NCBI GenBank assembly: GCA_020434085.1
Contig: JAGRBM010000107.1
Coordinates: forward strand, 1 to 9,520
From: Chrysiogenia bacterium
GTDB lineage: Bacteria; JAGRBM01
DNA: 9,520 nucleotides
Reading direction: 5' to 3'
Made by a program: the position numbers and the translations under genes. This document shows positions 6,997-9,520 of the stretch, piece by piece (positions within the stretch are counted from its first letter, which is position 1; the number at the start of each line of letters is the position of its first letter). Below the pieces are notes generated by a model that was not told where the DNA came from, made no database searches, and was given only the letters and a program-made list of their open reading frames with translations.

Positions 6997-7728
6997 TCAC
7001 TGGAGAAAATCGCCGATGTTGTCGAGCTTCGGTCCCACTTCGGAGGGATCCGCACCCTTGCGAAGGGCAGCCGCCTTTTCCAGTTTCACGCGGTTGTTGG
7101 GGTCCTGTGCGTAGTTGCGCAGGTCGTCGCCCCATCGTTCAAGGAAATCCGTAACAAAGTAGTTCGCCGTGCTGTCGGGAATGTACGTCTTGCCAAAATC
7201 GATAAACATACTGAAGGTTACGAGCGTTTCTTTCCCGTCGGGACCAAAGTTTTCAACACTCCATGAACCATAGGCGCGCTTGATGTTGCCCTGAATCGAA
7301 GTGAACTCCGCCCGGCGAACAGTGCCGTCCGAGCTCACGCTCTCTTCGATTTCGGCGACCATCACCATGCGATCATAGCCGGCGGCCAACGCTACCGCGG
7401 GCGCATTCACGACGATGCGGAACACCCGCTTGTCACCGTGCATGGGGAGCTCCTTGCTCTCCTCCACGCGGTAGAGGAAGGTATGCAGGTTGTTGAGATC
7501 CTTGAAAACTTCCCACACCGCATCGGGCGGAACGTCGGTCCAGCCCATGGCTCGCACGACCTTGAGCCCGGTGCCCTCGACATCCTCAGTGCCGACGAGG
7601 ATTTCACCCTCGCGGAGCCGCTTGTCGAATTCTGCACTTCCGCGCTGGGGAAGCTTTCCCCCACAACCCACTGCCAGCACCAGCGCAAACAGGACACCCA
7701 AATACCGAAGAATCGATCGAGAATTCAT
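6997..7728 (-). CDS. Lipoprotein with SRPBCC/START-like ligand-binding domain
   Basis: This is a 243-residue predicted envelope lipoprotein. The signal runs from MNSRSILRYLG through a hydrophobic core to LAVGC with C22 as the lipid site; Ala at -3 is less usual but acceptable. The mature part from about residue 45 to 215 reads as an SRPBCC (polyketide cyclase/START-like) fold: VVRAMGWTDVPPDAVWEVFKDL (start strand and helix), repeated strands with VFRIVV and MVAEIEE, RAYGSWSVENF, and a long C-terminal helix around NYFVTDFLERWGDDLRNYA. Such folds bind hydrophobic ligands in a deep cavity; the ligand here is unknown. The ATG at 7728 is preferred because GGAG lies seven bases upstream and the lipoprotein signal starts there. 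The frame happens to stay open to 8421, but that part overlaps the opposing Tat-protein gene and is not coding. The gene is divergent from the Tat/GMC pair. Confidence 0.85.
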   Translation of the reverse strand: MNSRSILRYLGVLFALVLAVGCGGKLPQRGSAEFDKRLREGEILVGTEDVEGTGLKVVRAMGWTDVPPDAVWEVFKDLNNLHTFLYRVEESKELPMHGDKRVFRIVVNAPAVALAAGYDRMVMVAEIEESVSSDGTVRRAEFTSIQGNIKRAYGSWSVENFGPDGKETLVTFSMFIDFGKTYIPDSTANYFVTDFLERWGDDLRNYAQDPNNRVKLEKAAALRKGADPSEVGPKLDNIGDFLQ

Positions 7729-7769
7729 TGATCTGCTCCACACTCTGCAAAATACGATCTGAAGGGGAC

Positions 7770-7799
7770 AATCTATCATTCCCTGCAGAAAAAGAGCAA
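7770..7799 (-). promoter_or_regulatory. Candidate promoter for the SRPBCC lipoprotein gene
   Basis: On the minus strand TTGCTC (7799-7794) is followed after 18 bases by TAGATT (7775-7770, 4 of 6) with an upstream TGA that makes an extended -10, TGATAGATT. Transcription would start near 7763, about 35 bases before the ATG. The 159-base divergent gap must also hold the promoter of the plus-strand Tat gene. There I see only TTGCGC (7850-7855) and TAGGCT (7874-7879), a weak pair that would give an almost leaderless transcript. Confidence 0.42.
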
Positions 7800-7887
7800 C
7801 GCCGCCCGCCCAGGGTCCCTCGCAAACGCTGTCCCGCAGATCAAACGCCTTGCGCGCGGGTTTGCCTCGGGAGTAGGCTTTTGCCCC

Positions 7888-8559
7888 ATGAGTGACAATC
7901 AGACCGGTAGTAGCGAGTCCGCCGCCGAAGGGGCGATCCCCCGACGCGGATTCTTGAAGATCGGCCTGGCCGGCACGGCCCTGGCCGCGGTCGGCGGCGT
8001 CGGGCTCGCACTTCGCGACAGCGCGCTGCGCGAGATGCCCGCGGGCGGGCTCAAGGTGCTCACCCGCCGCGAATATTCGATTCTCGCCGCGCTCGCCGAC
8101 GCGATCTGCCCCTCCACAGGGCCCGACGTTCCCGCGCCCAGCAAGCTGGACGTTGCCCGTCGCATCGACGAGATGTTTTCCCGCCGCGACGAGCATACCC
8201 GGAAGGAATTTCGCACGCTGGTCGGGATGTTCGACAACGCGCTCTTCAGCTTCCTTCTCGAAGGGCGCATCACGCCGTTTACAAAGCTCTCGCCCGAAGC
8301 CCGGGCACGCTCGCTCAGCAACTGGGAACACTCGGGGCTCGAGCTCAAGCGCACCATCTTCATCGCGCTGCGCCGGCTCACCGGGATGATCTATTACTCG
8401 TTCCCCGAAACGTGGAAACACATCGGCTATGAAGGCCCGCCCACGGAAACAGCGCTGGCCTACCGCGAGATCAATCGCACAGTGATGGCCGCCGAGCGCG
8501 CGGCGCGCCTGGCAAAGAAGCAGGCACCCGAAACCGCCGAAACGGAGAGCCGGCCATGA
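7888..8559 (+). CDS. Tat-exported small subunit, gluconate 2-dehydrogenase subunit 3 type
   Basis: This is a 223-residue accessory subunit of a GMC-type membrane dehydrogenase. The N-terminus carries a twin-arginine signal, PRRGFLK (R19, R20), followed by a weakly hydrophobic Ala/Gly stretch to about residue 42. The body fits the gluconate 2-dehydrogenase subunit 3 family (PF13618): LTRREYSILAALADAICP near 59-76, then FTKLSPEARARSLSNWEHS, and a closing region with YYSFPETWKHIGYEGPP. In characterised relatives this subunit stabilises the FAD subunit, which has no signal of its own, and takes it through the Tat pore. The stop overlaps the start of the GMC gene in ATGA, indicating coupled translation and a stable complex. 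The ribosome site is weak: GGGAG is 14 bases away, with TAGG nearer. The start is fixed by the Tat signal. No haem-binding motif is present. Confidence 0.88.
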   Translation: MSDNQTGSSESAAEGAIPRRGFLKIGLAGTALAAVGGVGLALRDSALREMPAGGLKVLTRREYSILAALADAICPSTGPDVPAPSKLDVARRIDEMFSRRDEHTRKEFRTLVGMFDNALFSFLLEGRITPFTKLSPEARARSLSNWEHSGLELKRTIFIALRRLTGMIYYSFPETWKHIGYEGPPTETALAYREINRTVMAAERAARLAKKQAPETAETESRP

Positions 8560-9520
8560 GCATTCATCAGGGAAAAGACATCACCGGCGATCTTACCCTC
8601 GAAACCGACGTGTGCATCGTGGGCTCGGGCGCCAGCGGCGCGGTGGCGGCCGAACGACTTTCCGCGGCGGGCAAGAAGGTGCTGATCCTCGAAGAGGGCG
8701 GCTATCACACCGCCGAAGAATTCAACATGCGCGAGATGCAGATGATGGAGCTGCTCTACCAGGACAAGGGCGCCCGCGCGACCAAGGACCTCTCCATCAT
8801 GGTGCTCCAGGGCCGCGCCGTGGGCGGCGGCACGGTGATCAACGGAACCATCTGCTATCGCACTCCTGAGCAGACGGTCGAGCGCTGGATCGAGGACCAC
8901 GGGGTCAAGGTCACCCACGAGGAACTTGTCCCCCACTGGAAGCGCATCGAAGAGCGACTCAACATCAAGAAGATCCCCATCGAGGCCGTGAACAAAAACA
9001 ACCGCGTGCTCTGGGACGGGGCGAAGAAACTTGGCTGGCAGGTGGACACCACGCTGCGCAACGTAAAGAACTGCGCCCACCTGGGCTACTGCTTCATGGC
9101 CTGCCCGGCCGATGCCAAGCAGGCGATGCACATCACCATGATTCCCGATGCCATGGACAACGGCGCGGACCTCTACGCCGATGTGCGCGTCGATACGATT
9201 GAGACCGATGGCCGGAAGGTCAGCACCCTGCGCGGCAGCGTGCTCGACCGCGATACCCACCAGCCCAATGGCAAGAAAATAACCGTGAAGGCCAACTGGG
9301 TCGTGCTGGCCGGCGGGGCCATCAACACGCCGGCGCTGCTGCTTCGCTCGGGCGTGGGCAATGCCAACGGCCGCGTCGGAAAGCGCACCTTCCTGCAGCC
9401 CGTGACCGCAGCGCTCTCGGAATTCGAAGACCCGATCATGCTTTACTACGGCTCGACCGCGACCATGGGCTCCCACGAGTGGGCCTACTGGGGCGCCGAT
9501 CGCAAGGGCTTCTTCATGGA
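8556..9520 (+). CDS. GMC-family FAD oxidoreductase, catalytic subunit (partial, 3' end missing)
   Basis: The first 321 residues of a glucose-methanol-choline oxidoreductase are visible, open to the window edge. Seen motifs are the FAD-binding GSGASG (23-28) followed by VLILEEGG with E46 for the ribose, VGGGTVIN (89-96), and the GMC signature region AGGAINTPALLLRSG (252-266). Between them is a cysteine-bearing segment, NCAHLGYCFMACPADAKQ, with C173, C179 and C183. In long-chain alcohol oxidases and related GMC enzymes this region reads more like CGxCxxGCPxxAK; here one Cys is replaced by Leu and one Gly by Ala. Whether it binds a metal or Fe-S centre is unknown. The family oxidises an alcohol group of sugars, sterols or long-chain alcohols. 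The protein has no signal of its own and would travel with the Tat subunit encoded just upstream. Substrate is undetermined, and the catalytic His/Asn lie beyond the window. Confidence 0.9.
   Translation, partial: MSIHQGKDITGDLTLETDVCIVGSGASGAVAAERLSAAGKKVLILEEGGYHTAEEFNMREMQMMELLYQDKGARATKDLSIMVLQGRAVGGGTVINGTICYRTPEQTVERWIEDHGVKVTHEELVPHWKRIEERLNIKKIPIEAVNKNNRVLWDGAKKLGWQVDTTLRNVKNCAHLGYCFMACPADAKQAMHITMIPDAMDNGADLYADVRVDTIETDGRKVSTLRGSVLDRDTHQPNGKKITVKANWVVLAGGAINTPALLLRSGVGNANGRVGKRTFLQPVTAALSEFEDPIMLYYGSTATMGSHEWAYWGADRKGFFM

Noticed and set aside
7729-8421. Upstream extension of the SRPBCC lipoprotein frame
   Set aside because: The lipoprotein signal and a GGAG site fix the start at 7728; the extension lies over the divergent promoter and the Tat-subunit gene.
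8460-9476. A 338-codon minus-strand frame opposite the GMC gene
   Set aside because: The GMC protein on the plus strand has all family motifs; the opposite frame has none.
1-9520. Search for CRISPR arrays, tRNAs, insertion sequences, att sites and defence-type gene sets
   Set aside because: No regularly spaced repeats, cloverleaf-like sequences, transposase motifs or terminal inverted repeats were seen by eye; the genes are ordinary enzymes, regulators and envelope proteins.

Overview
The window is a GC-rich, gene-dense stretch of bacterial chromosome. It holds seven complete protein genes, one gene cut by the right edge, and the last codons of one gene at the left edge. No rRNA, tRNA, mobile element or CRISPR array is visible. 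The mix suggests a Gram-negative bacterium of the former Deltaproteobacteria, such as Myxococcota or a related lineage: a zinc-ribbon/RDD protein with a long acidic linker, a receiver-DUF4388 (PATAN) regulator, two outer-membrane-type lipoproteins, a Tat-exported oxidoreductase subunit and a GshA of the PF08886 type. This placement is an inference from gene content and composition, not a taxonomic proof.

Left part, plus strand. After a short C-terminal coding tail (2-40) comes a probable 2-oxoglutarate/Fe(II) oxygenase (236-1018). Next is a 774-residue protein with an N-terminal zinc ribbon, about 600 residues of acidic disordered sequence and a C-terminal membrane RDD domain (1106-3430). Then comes glutamate-cysteine ligase, the first enzyme of glutathione synthesis (3579-4859). 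A strong hairpin with A and T tracts on both sides (4878-4906) ends this block and serves the convergent gene from the other side.

Middle part, minus strand. Reading leftward from 7728 there are a lipoprotein with an SRPBCC/START-like hydrophobic-ligand fold (6997-7728), a receiver-DUF4388 regulator (5634-6809) and a lipoprotein of unknown function (4926-5519). Each has its own plausible promoter. A hairpin terminator lies after the SRPBCC gene, so these look like three separate transcription units.

Right part, plus strand. Divergent from the SRPBCC lipoprotein is a translationally coupled pair with an ATGA overlap: a Tat-signal small subunit of the gluconate 2-dehydrogenase subunit 3 type (7888-8559) and a GMC-family FAD oxidoreductase (8556 to beyond the window). 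Together they look like an exported flavin dehydrogenase, in which the small subunit probably carries the signal-less catalytic subunit through the Tat pore. The facing lipoprotein with a hydrophobic-ligand fold makes a periplasmic alcohol- or lipid-oxidising unit conceivable, but this is not shown.

I found no clear candidate for a wholly new multi-gene system. The most interesting items are the divergent SRPBCC-lipoprotein / Tat-GMC locus, the zinc ribbon-acidic linker-RDD architecture with a repeated TTAFD motif, and the two proteins without a firm function (the orphan oxygenase and the EGIW lipoprotein).
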